Shown here one piece after another: positions 8,494 to 17,049 of a stretch of 38,435 nt of DNA (positions are counted from its first letter, which is position 1; each line of letters starts with the position of its first letter). The stretch comes from Amycolatopsis acididurans (GTDB taxonomy: Bacteria > Actinomycetota > Actinomycetes > Mycobacteriales > Pseudonocardiaceae), in the NCBI RefSeq assembly GCF_012328925.1, contig NZ_JAAXLS010000061.1, positions 1 through 38,435 on the forward strand, in the 5' to 3' direction. Below the pieces are notes generated by a model. It was not told the origin of the DNA. It did no database searches and was given only the letters and a program-made list of their open reading frames with translations. Position numbers and translations under genes: made by a program.

Positions 8494-11400
8494 CTACCGG
8501 TAGGACTCAACCAGCCGGAGTAGCGCCTCTCCTCGCGGCCGTCGGCCGGGACGGATGTCACACGTCGCGGCCTTGGCCTCCTGGATGTGCACGTTCGGAT
8601 CCAGCACGACCGACAGCAGGTCGTTCGCGGAGTCCCCTGTGGACAGTCCGTTCTCGCCCCAGTGGTAGGGAAGGCCGACCTGGTGTATCACCTTTCCCCT
8701 GACCCGCAACGGTTTCATCCGGTCGGTCACCAGCACCCGCGCCTCGATCGCCGTGCGCGCGGAGATGATCGTGGCCCAGCCACCGTGCCGCAGCCCGCGT
8801 TCGGAGGCGAGTTCCGGGGACACCTCGCAGAAGAACTCGGGCTGCAGTTCGGAGAGGTAGGGCAGGGTGCGGCTCATCCCGCCCGCCGTGTGGTGCTCGG
8901 TCAGCCGGTAGGTGGTGAAGGCGTACGGGAACTTCCCGCCCGAGTTGTAGCGGTTGGCCGGGTGCTCGTAGGTCTGCCGCGCCGGATTGTGCTGCTGGGC
9001 GTACAGCGGATTGTCCACAGGGGACTCGAACGGCTCGTAGTGCGTCGGCAGCGGGCCGTCGGCCAGCCCGGCGGGCGCGAACAGCCATGCCTTCCCGTCG
9101 GACTGCATGATGAACGGATCGCGGCCGGACAACGCGTCCTGGGCCTTGGCGCCCTCGGGCGGGGTGTAGTCGGGCCGTTTCGTGGCCTCGAAGTCCGGCA
9201 CGTCCGCACCGGTCCACTTGCCATGGTCGGCGTCCCACCAGACGTAACGTTTCCGTTCGCTCCAAGGCTTTCCGTTCGGATCGGCGGACGCGCGGTTGTA
9301 CAGGATCCGCCGGTTGGCCGGCCACGCCCAGCCCCAGCCCGGCGCGACCCAGTTCTGCTTCGCGCCGGGTTCCCGGTTGGCCGCCTGGTTGTGCCCGTCG
9401 GCGTAGACACCGCAGTAGATCCAGCAGCCGCACGAGGTGGAGCCGTCGTCGGCGAGCTGGGTATAGGAGGACAGGGGCCCGTCCGGGCCGGTGCCGTTGA
9501 CCTCGACGAGCACGGACTCCGCGCTGGGTTCGGCGGTCGGGCCGTGAGTCGGATAACTCCAGGTCAGCTGCTGGATCGGCGCGTCGCGCGGATCGGTGCT
9601 GTCCCGCAGGCGTTCGCGGATGATGCGCCCGAGGTGGTAGTAGAACCACAGCTCGCTGCGTGCCTCGCCGGGCGGTTCCACCGCTTTGTGATGCCACTGC
9701 AGGAGCCGCTGGGTGTTGGTGAAACTGCCGTCCTTCTCGGTGTGCGCGGCGGCGGGCAGGAAGAACACCTCGGTGCCGATCTCGGCCGAGGACAGCTCGC
9801 CGGTCTGGATCTCCGGCCCGTCCTTCCAGAACGTGGCGCTCTCGATCATCTGGAGGTCGCGGACCACCAGCCAGTCGAGGTTGGCCAGCCCGAGCCGTTG
9901 GAGTTTGCCGTTCGCCGAGCCGACCGCCGGGTTCTCGCCGACCAGGAAGTATCCCTTGCAGTCGCCGGCGATCTGGTTCATCACCGTCGTGTAGCTGCCG
10001 TGGTCGCCGGTCATGCGCGGCAGGTGGTCGAAGCAGAAGTCGTTGTGCGGCTGGGCGTTCTCACCCCAGTACGACTTGAGCAGGCTCACCACGTAGGAGC
10101 GCATGTTGCCCCAGAACCCGGTGCGGCCCGCGTCGGCCTCGACGAAGGAGTCCAGATCGAGATGCTCGTGCGCACTGGGCATCGGGATGTAGCCGGGCAG
10201 CAGGTTGAACAACGTCGGGATGTCGGTGGAGCCCTGGATGGACGCGTGCCCGCGCAGCGCGAGGATTCCGCCGCCGGGCCGCCCGATGTTGCCGAGCAGC
10301 GCCTGCAGGATCGAACCGGTGCGGATGTACTGCGCGCCGACCGTGTGCTGGGTCCAGCCGACCGAGTACACGAGCGCGGTCGTACGGTCGCGGCCGGAGT
10401 TCTCCGTGATGGCCTTCGCGACGTCGAGGAACTCCGCCTCGGTCACGCCGCAGATGTCGGCGACGACCTCCGGCGTGTACCGGGCGAAGTGCCGTTTCAG
10501 CACCTGGTACACGCATCGCGGATGGGTCAGCGTTTCGTCCAGCCTCGGTTTGGCACGCATCGTCGCGCCGCCGCTGCCGTAGGTCTCCGCGCGTGCCGTC
10601 TCCTGGTGGTGGCCGTGGGGGCTTTCCCTGCGCCCCGCCGCCGCGGCGACCTCGGAGTCCTCGTAGATCCAGCTCTCGCTCTTGTACTGCCGTTTCTCCG
10701 GGTCGTAGCCGGAGAAGACGCCGTCGAGGTCCTCGGTGTCGGCGAAGTCCTCACGCAGGATCGCGGCCGCGTTGGTGTAGGCGAGCACGTAGGAGCGGAA
10801 GTCCTTCTCGTTGTCCAGCACGTACTTGATCAGCCCGCCGAGGAACGCGATGTCCGAGCCCGCGCGCAGCGGCACGTGCTGGTGCGCGACGGCGCTCGTG
10901 CGGGTGAAGCGCGGGTCGACGTGGATGATCCGCGCCCCGCGCGCCTTCGCCTCCATCACCCACTGGAACCCGACCGGATGGCATTCGGCCATGTTCGAGC
11001 CCTGGATGACGATGCAGTCGGCGTTCGCCAGATCTTGCTGGAACGTCGTGGCCCCGCCACGACCGAAGGAGGTCCCCAGACCGGGAACCGTGGAGGAGTG
11101 TCAAATACGGGCCTGATTCTCGATCTGCAACGCGCCGAGCGCGGTGTACAGCTTCTTCATCAGGTAGTTCTCTTCGTTGTCCAGCGTCGCGCCGCCGAGG
11201 CTCGCGAAACCGAGCGTGCGGTTCACGCGCCGGCCCTGCTCGTCGGTGTCCTGCCAGGTCGCGCGGCGCGTGTCGAGGACCCGGTCGGCGATCATCTCCA
11301 TCGCCTCGTCCAGGCTCAGCCGCTCCCAGTCGGTGCCGTAGGGGCGGCGGTAGAGCACCTCGGTGACGCGGCCGGGGCTGGTGACGAGCTGTTTGCTGGC

Positions 11401-11679
11401 CGAACCCTTCGGGCACAGGCGGCCACGGGAGATCGGCGAGTCGGGGTCGCCCTCGATCTGGGTGACCTTGCCGTCCTTGACGTAGACCTTCTGCCCGCAG
11501 CCGACGGCGCAGTAGGGGCAGATCGAGCGGACCACCTCGTCGGCCTGCGTGGTGCGCGGGGTGAGGGCACGCGACCGCGCCGACTCCGCGGCCTTACCAC
11601 GGCCGAGCGGGTCGGAACCGGTCAGCTGGCGATAGACCGGCCAGCCCTCGATCCACTGTTTGACGCCCACGCGAATCAC
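8494..11679 (-). CDS. Formate dehydrogenase catalytic subunit, selenoprotein (Sec193)
   Basis: A 1061-residue molybdo/tungstopterin oxidoreductase of the FdnG/FdoG type, read through an in-frame UGA at 11103-11101. It would oxidise formate to CO2. The N-terminal [4Fe-4S] site is C54, C57, C61 and C89, followed by K91. The residues before the UGA are IENQARI and after it HSSTVPGLGTSFGRGG, matching the Sec region of FdnG (NQAR-U-HGPTV). Downstream come QGSNMAECHP and RGHASIQGSTDIPTLFN. There is no twin-arginine signal, so the enzyme should stay in the cytoplasm. The GTG start overlaps the selB TGA. No FeS beta or cytochrome gamma subunit follows. Treating the two halves as separate or broken genes is wrong because SECIS, SelA, SelB and SelD are all present. 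Confidence 0.95.
11071..11103 (-). promoter_or_regulatory. SECIS element with its UGA selenocysteine codon
   Basis: In the mRNA, UGA (11103-11101) is followed after exactly 11 nt by a 7-bp stem, GGUUCCC (11089-11083) pairing with GGGGACC (11077-11071), closed by a 5-nt loop GGUCU (11082-11078). The loop is identical to the SelB-binding loop of the E. coli fdhF SECIS, and the 11-nt spacing equals the E. coli spacing. The U that is bulged in E. coli is here in a U-G wobble at the same level of the stem. Confidence 0.92.
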
Positions 11680-13343
11680 GCTAACTCGCGCTCACCGGTC
11701 TCGCACGGTTTCGTCACGCCGCGTGCGTCGAGAGCTTCGAGCAGCGGGACCGCGACGCGCCGGGTTGTGCCGAGTGCCTGTTTCGCCCGGCTCACCGTGA
11801 AGGGCTGGGGCAGCTCGCGCAGCACGTCCGCGGCACGGTCGAGCGCGTCCGGCCCGAGCACCACGCCCTCAGCGATGCGCGTCAACCGGCCCGCGCGGAC
11901 GGCCGCGGCCAGTTCGCGGGTGCCGAGGCCGAGTTCGGCGAGATCGGCGGCCTCGGGGGCACGGAACGGTTCCGCCGCGAGCCGTTTCTCGATCTCCCGC
12001 ACCGCCCGGTCCACACGCTTGGGCAGCGCCGTGCCGGGTTCGCGCACGAGGCCCCCGGTGACGGTGAGCCCGGTCAGCAGTTCCGGCACCAGTTCGGCGG
12101 CGGGCAGGCCGAGCTGCTGCCGCAACGTCTCGACCGGCATTCCCGCCGCGATGTCGTGCTCCGCAGACCAGGCCCGCACACGCTCCTGCGCTTCGCGCTG
12201 TTTTCCTTGCCACCACACCGGATCGACGACCCAGTCGCCGATGCGGTCCCCGCGCGCGGGCAGGCCCATCGCGTGTAGTTCCGACGCGCGGGCGATGTCC
12301 GGGCGCACGCCGTGTCGCAGCGCGTGCGCCCTGGCCGTGGCCGCGCCGCGACGCCCCAGTTCCGGCGGGCGGATGTCGAGCACCTCGACGCCGGCGACGA
12401 TCCGGTGTTCGCCGGGATCGCGCAGCAGACCGGTGTCGCCGGCGCGCAACGACAGTTCCGACGGCAGCCGCAACCGGGCGAAGTCGGTCCCCAGTGGACG
12501 GACGCGGACCGGCATCGCGACCGATCCCAGGTGCAGCACCAGATCCCGGTGCAGCTTCCCCGCCGACCGCAGCGCGACGTCGACCTCGGAGGTGGTGAGC
12601 CAGGCCTCCGGCGTCAGCAGCGCGTCGCCGCGCGCGATGTCCTTGGTGCCACGCAGGTTCACCGCGACCCTGGCGATGGCGGTGACCTCCTGCCGGTCCT
12701 CGCCGAGCGACTGCAGCCCCCGCACCACCACGCGCCGCCCGGCGTGTTCGAGTTCGTCGCCGACCCGGATCCGGCCCGCCGCGAGCGTGCCGGTGACGAC
12801 CGTTCCCGCGCCGCGGACGGTGAACGCGCGGTCGACCCACAGCCGCACGTCGGCGTCCGGGTCCGGAGCCGGCAACCCGTCGACCAGGCGGACCAGCGCG
12901 GACCGCACGTCCGGGGCGATCGCGACCGGCGCGTCCGCCAGCGTCGTGCCCGCGAACCGTTCCCGCGCCTGCTCGATCGCCATCGCCGGATCGGCGAGGT
13001 CGGCCTTGGTGATCACCAGCAGCGCGTGCCGGACACCCAGCGCGTTCAGCGCGTCGAGATGCTCCGACGACTGCGGCATCCAGCCCTCGTCGGCGGCGAC
13101 GACGAACAGCACGGCGGGCACCGGGCCGACCCCGGCCAGCATGTTCCCGACGAACCGTTCGTGTCCTGGCACGTCCACGAACGCGATGCGCCTGCCCTCG
13201 ATCTCGGTCCACGCGAAGCCGAGTTCGATCGTGAGCCCGCGCCGCTGTTCCTCGGCGAGCCGGTCCGGCCAGATCCCGGTGAGCCCGTGCACGAGCGTCG
13301 ATTTGCCGTGGTCGACGTGCCCCGCGGTGGCTACGACGAACAT
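11676..13343 (-). CDS. selB: Selenocysteine-specific elongation factor
   Basis: A 555-residue EF-Tu-like GTPase that carries Sec-tRNA to the ribosome and binds SECIS. G1 GHVDHGKS is at about 8-15, then the switch RGLTIELGF, G3 DVPGHERF and G4 ITKAD. The C-terminal half has the winged-helix repeats that bind the hairpin. I chose the ATG at 13343 because SelB proteins begin MFVVATAGHVDHGK at this point, although the frame is open further upstream. The start lies inside selA (13-nt overlap), and the TGA overlaps the formate dehydrogenase GTG. The fourth codon from the end, counting the stop, is the rare TTA (11682-11684). Confidence 0.95.
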   Translation of the reverse strand: MFVVATAGHVDHGKSTLVHGLTGIWPDRLAEEQRRGLTIELGFAWTEIEGRRIAFVDVPGHERFVGNMLAGVGPVPAVLFVVAADEGWMPQSSEHLDALNALGVRHALLVITKADLADPAMAIEQARERFAGTTLADAPVAIAPDVRSALVRLVDGLPAPDPDADVRLWVDRAFTVRGAGTVVTGTLAAGRIRVGDELEHAGRRVVVRGLQSLGEDRQEVTAIARVAVNLRGTKDIARGDALLTPEAWLTTSEVDVALRSAGKLHRDLVLHLGSVAMPVRVRPLGTDFARLRLPSELSLRAGDTGLLRDPGEHRIVAGVEVLDIRPPELGRRGAATARAHALRHGVRPDIARASELHAMGLPARGDRIGDWVVDPVWWQGKQREAQERVRAWSAEHDIAAGMPVETLRQQLGLPAAELVPELLTGLTVTGGLVREPGTALPKRVDRAVREIEKRLAAEPFRAPEAADLAELGLGTRELAAAVRAGRLTRIAEGVVLGPDALDRAADVLRELPQPFTVSRAKQALGTTRRVAVPLLEALDARGVTKPCETGERELA

Positions 13344-14611
13344 CGCCGGACCGCCGCGAGCAGCACTTCGTCGTCCGCCGGGTCGACCGTGCGCAGATCG
13401 AGCAGGCACCGGCCGCGCTCCAGCCGTCCCACGACGGGCGGGTCGCCGGTGCGCAGCGGCAGGGCGCTCGCTTCGGGGAGGCTGACCGCCGCGCTCGGCA
13501 GCTCGACGCCCGGCGCCCCTCCGCCGCCGACCGCCGAGACGCAGTCCACGGCCTGCGCACCGGGCAGCTGCGCCGCGAGGCGTTCCGCCCGTTCCCGCAG
13601 CCGGACCGGATCGGCGGCCAGTGCCTGGGCGACCGGTGGTGCGGGGCCACGCAGCGTCGCCTCCAGCGCGGCGAGCGTCAACTTGTCGACACGCAGCGCG
13701 CGTGCCGTGGGATGCCGGCGCAGCCGCTCGATCAGCGATGCCTCACCCAGCAGCAGTCCGGCCTGCGGACCGCCGAGCAGCTTGTCCCCGCTGGCCGTGA
13801 CCAGGTTCGCGCCCGCCGCCAGCACCGTGGCCGCGTCCGGTTCGTCCGGCAGTGCCGGATGCGGGGCCAGCAGCCCGGAGCCGATGTCCACCACGAGCGG
13901 GACGCCGAGCCCGGTCAGCTCCTCGACGCCCGCGGCCGAGGTGAACCCGGTGACCTGGAAGTTCGACGGATGCACCTTGAGCACGAAACCGGTGTCCGGG
14001 CCGATCGCCTCGGCGTAGTCGCGCGCGCCGGTGCGGTTCGTCGTGCCGACCTCGCGCAGCCGGGAACCGGTCGCGGCGAGCAGTTCCGGGATGCGGAAGC
14101 CGTCGCCGATCTCGACCAGCTCACCACGGCTGAGCACGATTTCCTTGCCCGGAGCCAAAGCCAGCGCGGTGAGCAGGAGCGCGGCGGCGTTGTTGTTCAC
14201 CACGTGCACCCCGCCGGCGGCGGGCACGGCCTCGGCGAGCGCGGCCAGCGCGCCACGGCCGCGGCGGGCACGGCGGCCGGTCTCGAGATCGAACTCGACG
14301 TCCGTGCTGCCACCGGCGGCGACGACGGCCTCCAGCGCGGCGCGCGACAGCGGTGCGCGGCCGAGGTTGGTGTGCACGACGACGCCGGTCGCGTTGAGCA
14401 CCGGCCGCAGCCCGGCCGCGGTCGTCGGCAGTGCCGCGATGGCGTGCTCGGCGACCTGCTCCGGTTCGATCTCGCCGGCCCGCGCCCGTTGCTGCGCCTG
14501 CGAGATCACCGACTTCACCAACGCACGGCCCAGCTCCCGCTCGGCCTGCGCGAGTCGCGGATCGGCGAGCAGTGAGTCGGTTCGCGGCACGCGCCGTCGC
14601 GGATCACCCAC
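13331..14611 (-). CDS. selA: L-seryl-tRNA(Sec) selenium transferase
   Basis: A 426-residue PLP enzyme that converts Ser-tRNA(Sec) to Sec-tRNA(Sec) using selenophosphate. The PLP lysine lies in ASGDKLLGGPQAG. Other family motifs are NATGVVVHTNLGRAPLS and the glycine-rich VVDIGSGLL. The start is GTG at 14611, or an in-frame GTG at 14590, which would give MPRTDSLLADPRL. It is the first gene of the selA-selB-formate dehydrogenase operon and is divergent from selD with 53 nt between them, so both transcription units must share this short promoter region. Confidence 0.95.
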   Translation of the reverse strand: MGDPRRRVPRTDSLLADPRLAQAERELGRALVKSVISQAQQRARAGEIEPEQVAEHAIAALPTTAAGLRPVLNATGVVVHTNLGRAPLSRAALEAVVAAGGSTDVEFDLETGRRARRGRGALAALAEAVPAAGGVHVVNNNAAALLLTALALAPGKEIVLSRGELVEIGDGFRIPELLAATGSRLREVGTTNRTGARDYAEAIGPDTGFVLKVHPSNFQVTGFTSAAGVEELTGLGVPLVVDIGSGLLAPHPALPDEPDAATVLAAGANLVTASGDKLLGGPQAGLLLGEASLIERLRRHPTARALRVDKLTLAALEATLRGPAPPVAQALAADPVRLRERAERLAAQLPGAQAVDCVSAVGGGGAPGVELPSAAVSLPEASALPLRTGDPPVVGRLERGRCLLDLRTVDPADDEVLLAAVRRCSS

Positions 14612-14664
14612 CCCTCGATGTTCGCAACCCGGCGAGCCCCGCGCGACCCGAGCAGGATGGTGAC

Positions 14665-15657
14665 ATGGCCTACCGACTGACTCAGTACGCGCACGGCGGT
14701 GGCTGCGCGTGCAAGATCCCGCCGGGGGAACTGGAAGACGTGGTGCGCGGGCTGTCCGGGGCGCAGCCGCGCGATCCCGTCGGCGAACTACTGGTCGGAC
14801 TCGACGGCGGCGACGACGCGGCCGCGGTTCGCATCGCGGGCGAAGTCGCGCTGATCGCCACGACCGATTTCTTCACGCCGGTGGTGGACGATCCCTACGA
14901 CTGGGGGCGGATCGCCGCCGCGAACGCGCTGTCGGACGTGTACGCGATGGGCGGACGGCCGGTGGTCGCGGTGAACCTGCTGGGCTGGCCGCGCGAGACG
15001 CTGCCGTTCGAGCTCGCCACGGAGACCCTGCGCGGCGGGCTCGACGTCTGTGGCGAAGCGGGCTGCCATCTGGCCGGCGGGCACAGCGTGGACGATCCGG
15101 AACCCAAGTACGGACTCGCGGTCACCGGGATCGGTGAGCCGGATCGCCTGCTGCGCAACGATTCCGCGCGGGCCGGCCTGCCGCTGTCGTTGACCAAACC
15201 GCTCGGCATCGGGGTGCTCAACGCGCGCCACAAGGCGACCGGGGAGCGCTTCGAGCAGGCGATCGAGGTGATGACCACACTCAACGCGCCCGCGTCCGAG
15301 GCCGCGCTGAAGGCGGGCATCACGTGCGCCACCGACGTCACCGGTTTCGGGCTGCTCGGGCACCTGCACAAGCTGGCCAGGGCCAGCGGCGTCACGGCGA
15401 TCGTGGACTCGGCTGCCGTGTCCTATGTGGACGGTGCACGGGAGGCGCTCGCCGAGGGCCACTGCAGCGGCGGGACACGACGGAACCTCGACTGGGTGCG
15501 GCCGCACACCGACCTGTCGGCCATCGGCGAGCAGGAGGCGCTGCTGCTGGCCGACGCCCAGACCTCCGGCGGGCTGCTGCTGGCCGGGGAGATTCCCGGC
15601 GCCCCGGTCATCGGCGAGCTGGTGCCACGGGGTGAGCATTCGATCGTCGTTCGGTGA
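14665..15657 (+). CDS. selD: Selenophosphate synthetase (selenide, water dikinase)
   Basis: A 330-residue PurM/AIR-synthase-like ATPase that makes monoselenophosphate from selenide. The N-terminal loop YAHGGGCACKI carries C14, C16 and K17, equivalent to the catalytic Cys17 and Lys20 of E. coli SelD. Here the catalytic position is Cys and not Sec, so the enzyme does not depend on its own product. Later motifs are TTDFFTPVVDDPYDWG, NALSDVYAMGG and AGGHSVDDPEPKYG. An AGGATGG ribosome site precedes the ATG. Divergent from selA. Confidence 0.95.
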   Translation: MAYRLTQYAHGGGCACKIPPGELEDVVRGLSGAQPRDPVGELLVGLDGGDDAAAVRIAGEVALIATTDFFTPVVDDPYDWGRIAAANALSDVYAMGGRPVVAVNLLGWPRETLPFELATETLRGGLDVCGEAGCHLAGGHSVDDPEPKYGLAVTGIGEPDRLLRNDSARAGLPLSLTKPLGIGVLNARHKATGERFEQAIEVMTTLNAPASEAALKAGITCATDVTGFGLLGHLHKLARASGVTAIVDSAAVSYVDGAREALAEGHCSGGTRRNLDWVRPHTDLSAIGEQEALLLADAQTSGGLLLAGEIPGAPVIGELVPRGEHSIVVR

Positions 15658-15697
15658 TGCCGGGAATTCCCCACCGTCCACAGCGGTTGAACGAAAC

Positions 15698-16105
15698 ATG
15701 GTCGACCTCGCAGAACGTGCGCTCGCGGAGGCGGACACGATCGCCGTCGTGGGCCTGAGCCGTGACCCGTCGAAGGCCGCGCACGCCATCCCCGCCACCC
15801 TGAAGGCCGCCGGGTTCCGGATCATCCCGGTGCATCCCTCGGCGGATGTGCTGCTCGGCCAGAAGGTCTACCGCTCGCTCGCGGACATCCCCGAGCCGGT
15901 CGATCTGGTCGACGTGTTCCGCCCCGCGGCGGAGGCCCCTGGAATCGCCGAAGAGGCCGTCCGGATCGGCGCGAAGACGTTGTGGCTGCAGGAGGGCATC
16001 GTCTCGGCCCAGGCGCGGCGCATCGCGACCGAGGCCGGCCTGACCTACGTCGAGAACCGGTGCACCGCCGTGGTCCGGGCCCTCGGCCAGATCCGGAAGA
16101 ACTGA
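15698..16105 (+). CDS. CoA-binding (YccU-like) Rossmann protein
   Basis: A 135-residue protein of the CoA_binding_2 family. The nucleotide-binding fold is seen in IAVVGLSRDPSKAAH, the second strand in IIPVHPSADVLLGQKVY, and the family signatures DIPEPVDLVDVFRP and ALWLQEGI-like TLWLQEGI follow. The exact role of this widespread family is unknown. The ATG is 41 nt downstream of selD on the same strand, so it may be read together with selD, but a link to selenium is not established. Confidence 0.85.
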   Translation: MVDLAERALAEADTIAVVGLSRDPSKAAHAIPATLKAAGFRIIPVHPSADVLLGQKVYRSLADIPEPVDLVDVFRPAAEAPGIAEEAVRIGAKTLWLQEGIVSAQARRIATEAGLTYVENRCTAVVRALGQIRKN

Positions 16106-16184
16106 GCGGGCGGAAAATGCCTCCTGCAGTTTCAGGACTTTGTGCTCTGCCTGTTCGGGGTGCTGACCCGGTGAGATAGCCGCT

Positions 16185-16721
16185 ATGAGCGCGGAGCCCG
16201 TCGCACCGACCCTGCTGGACGAGTTCACGCCGAGGTTCGAGTTCTCGCTGCAGGAGCACGCCCTCGTGAGCGTGGGCCCGGCCCGCGCCGAGAAGATGCT
16301 GCGCAGGCTCAACGTTTCCCCCGTGCGACTCCTGGACGGGGTGTATCCGGTGCCGATGCGTCCCCGGCCCTCCACACCGGGATTCGACGAACTGCTGGTC
16401 AACGGCCGGTGGACGGTGCTGGGGTACCGCGTCGGCGAAAGCGTCGTGTTCGGCGCCGCCGGCCGGTTCTGGACGGTGTTCTCGGACTGGCAGCCGATCA
16501 CCCCGGCCCAGTTCGTCAGCTACTCCCGTCCCCGCCGCGGCACGATCGCCGTCGCGATCTCCCACCTGCCGTGCGGCCCGCGGCAGACCCTGCTCACCTT
16601 CGAAGCCAGAGCCACCACGACCGACGAGGTGGCCCACCGCTGGGCGGACTGGTACTGGCACAGCGTGCGCCCCACGGCACACCTGGTGATCCGCGAGGTC
16701 CTCCGGCGGGCGAGCGCCTAG
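16185..16721 (+). CDS. SRPBCC-like hypothetical protein
   Basis: A 178-residue protein. The N-terminal FEFSLQEHALVSV, the central GESVVFGAAGRFW and the C-terminal TLLTFEARATTTDEVAHRW with a final aromatic-rich helix match the pattern of actinobacterial SRPBCC/START-fold proteins of unknown ligand. A GGTGAGATAG ribosome site precedes the ATG. It is convergent with the STAS gene, and only 1 nt separates the two stop codons, so the mRNAs must overlap. Confidence 0.7.
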   Translation: MSAEPVAPTLLDEFTPRFEFSLQEHALVSVGPARAEKMLRRLNVSPVRLLDGVYPVPMRPRPSTPGFDELLVNGRWTVLGYRVGESVVFGAAGRFWTVFSDWQPITPAQFVSYSRPRRGTIAVAISHLPCGPRQTLLTFEARATTTDEVAHRWADWYWHSVRPTAHLVIREVLRRASA

Positions 16722-16722
16722 T

Positions 16723-17049
16723 TCACTCCGAACCGGTGAGATGGTCGTAGGTCCCGGTCAGCCGGAGCAGGCGGTCCAGCGAGGGACCACGGTTGTCCAG
16801 GTACAGCACGGCACCGGCGGCATCGACCTCGCGGCGGATCATCAGCAGCGCGGACAGGCCGTAGGAGTCGCAGAATCCGAGGCGCGCGCAGTCGAGGTGC
16901 ACCTCCCGCACCCCGGGGCTCGCGCCCAGCCCGTCGAGGACCTCGTAGCGCAGCTGGTCGGCGCTGCGGTGGTCGAGTTCGCCGTCGATCATGACGCGGC
17001 CGGTACGGGCGTCGGGCTTGCTCCAGCGGCAGGTCAGTGGGGAGGTCAT
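16723..17049 (-). CDS. STAS-domain protein, candidate anti-sigma factor antagonist
   Basis: A 108-residue single STAS domain. The region around the phosphorylatable Ser reads LGFCDSYGLSALL, equivalent to the DSxG loop of SpoIIAA and RsbV. In partner switching such proteins bind an anti-sigma kinase when dephosphorylated. It is the last gene of a three-gene operon; its ATG overlaps the TGA of the cobalamin-binding protein (ATGA). The phosphatase two genes upstream is the natural enzyme to dephosphorylate it. No cognate kinase or sigma factor is encoded nearby. Confidence 0.85.
   Translation of the reverse strand: MTSPLTCRWSKPDARTGRVMIDGELDHRSADQLRYEVLDGLGASPGVREVHLDCARLGFCDSYGLSALLMIRREVDAAGAVLYLDNRGPSLDRLLRLTGTYDHLTGSE

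Noticed and set aside
8494..11679. Two separate or broken formate dehydrogenase genes divided by a stop at 11101
   Set aside because: The UGA aligns with the Sec of FdnG, a SECIS hairpin follows at the right distance, and selA, selB and selD are adjacent.
8587..13485. A plus-strand open frame of more than 1600 codons
   Set aside because: It is antisense to the formate dehydrogenase, selB and selA genes, has no domain pattern, and arises from GC-rich third positions.
16106..16184. Possible selC tRNA after the CoA-binding protein
   Set aside because: The 79-nt gap is too short, and no acceptor stem or UCA anticodon loop folds.
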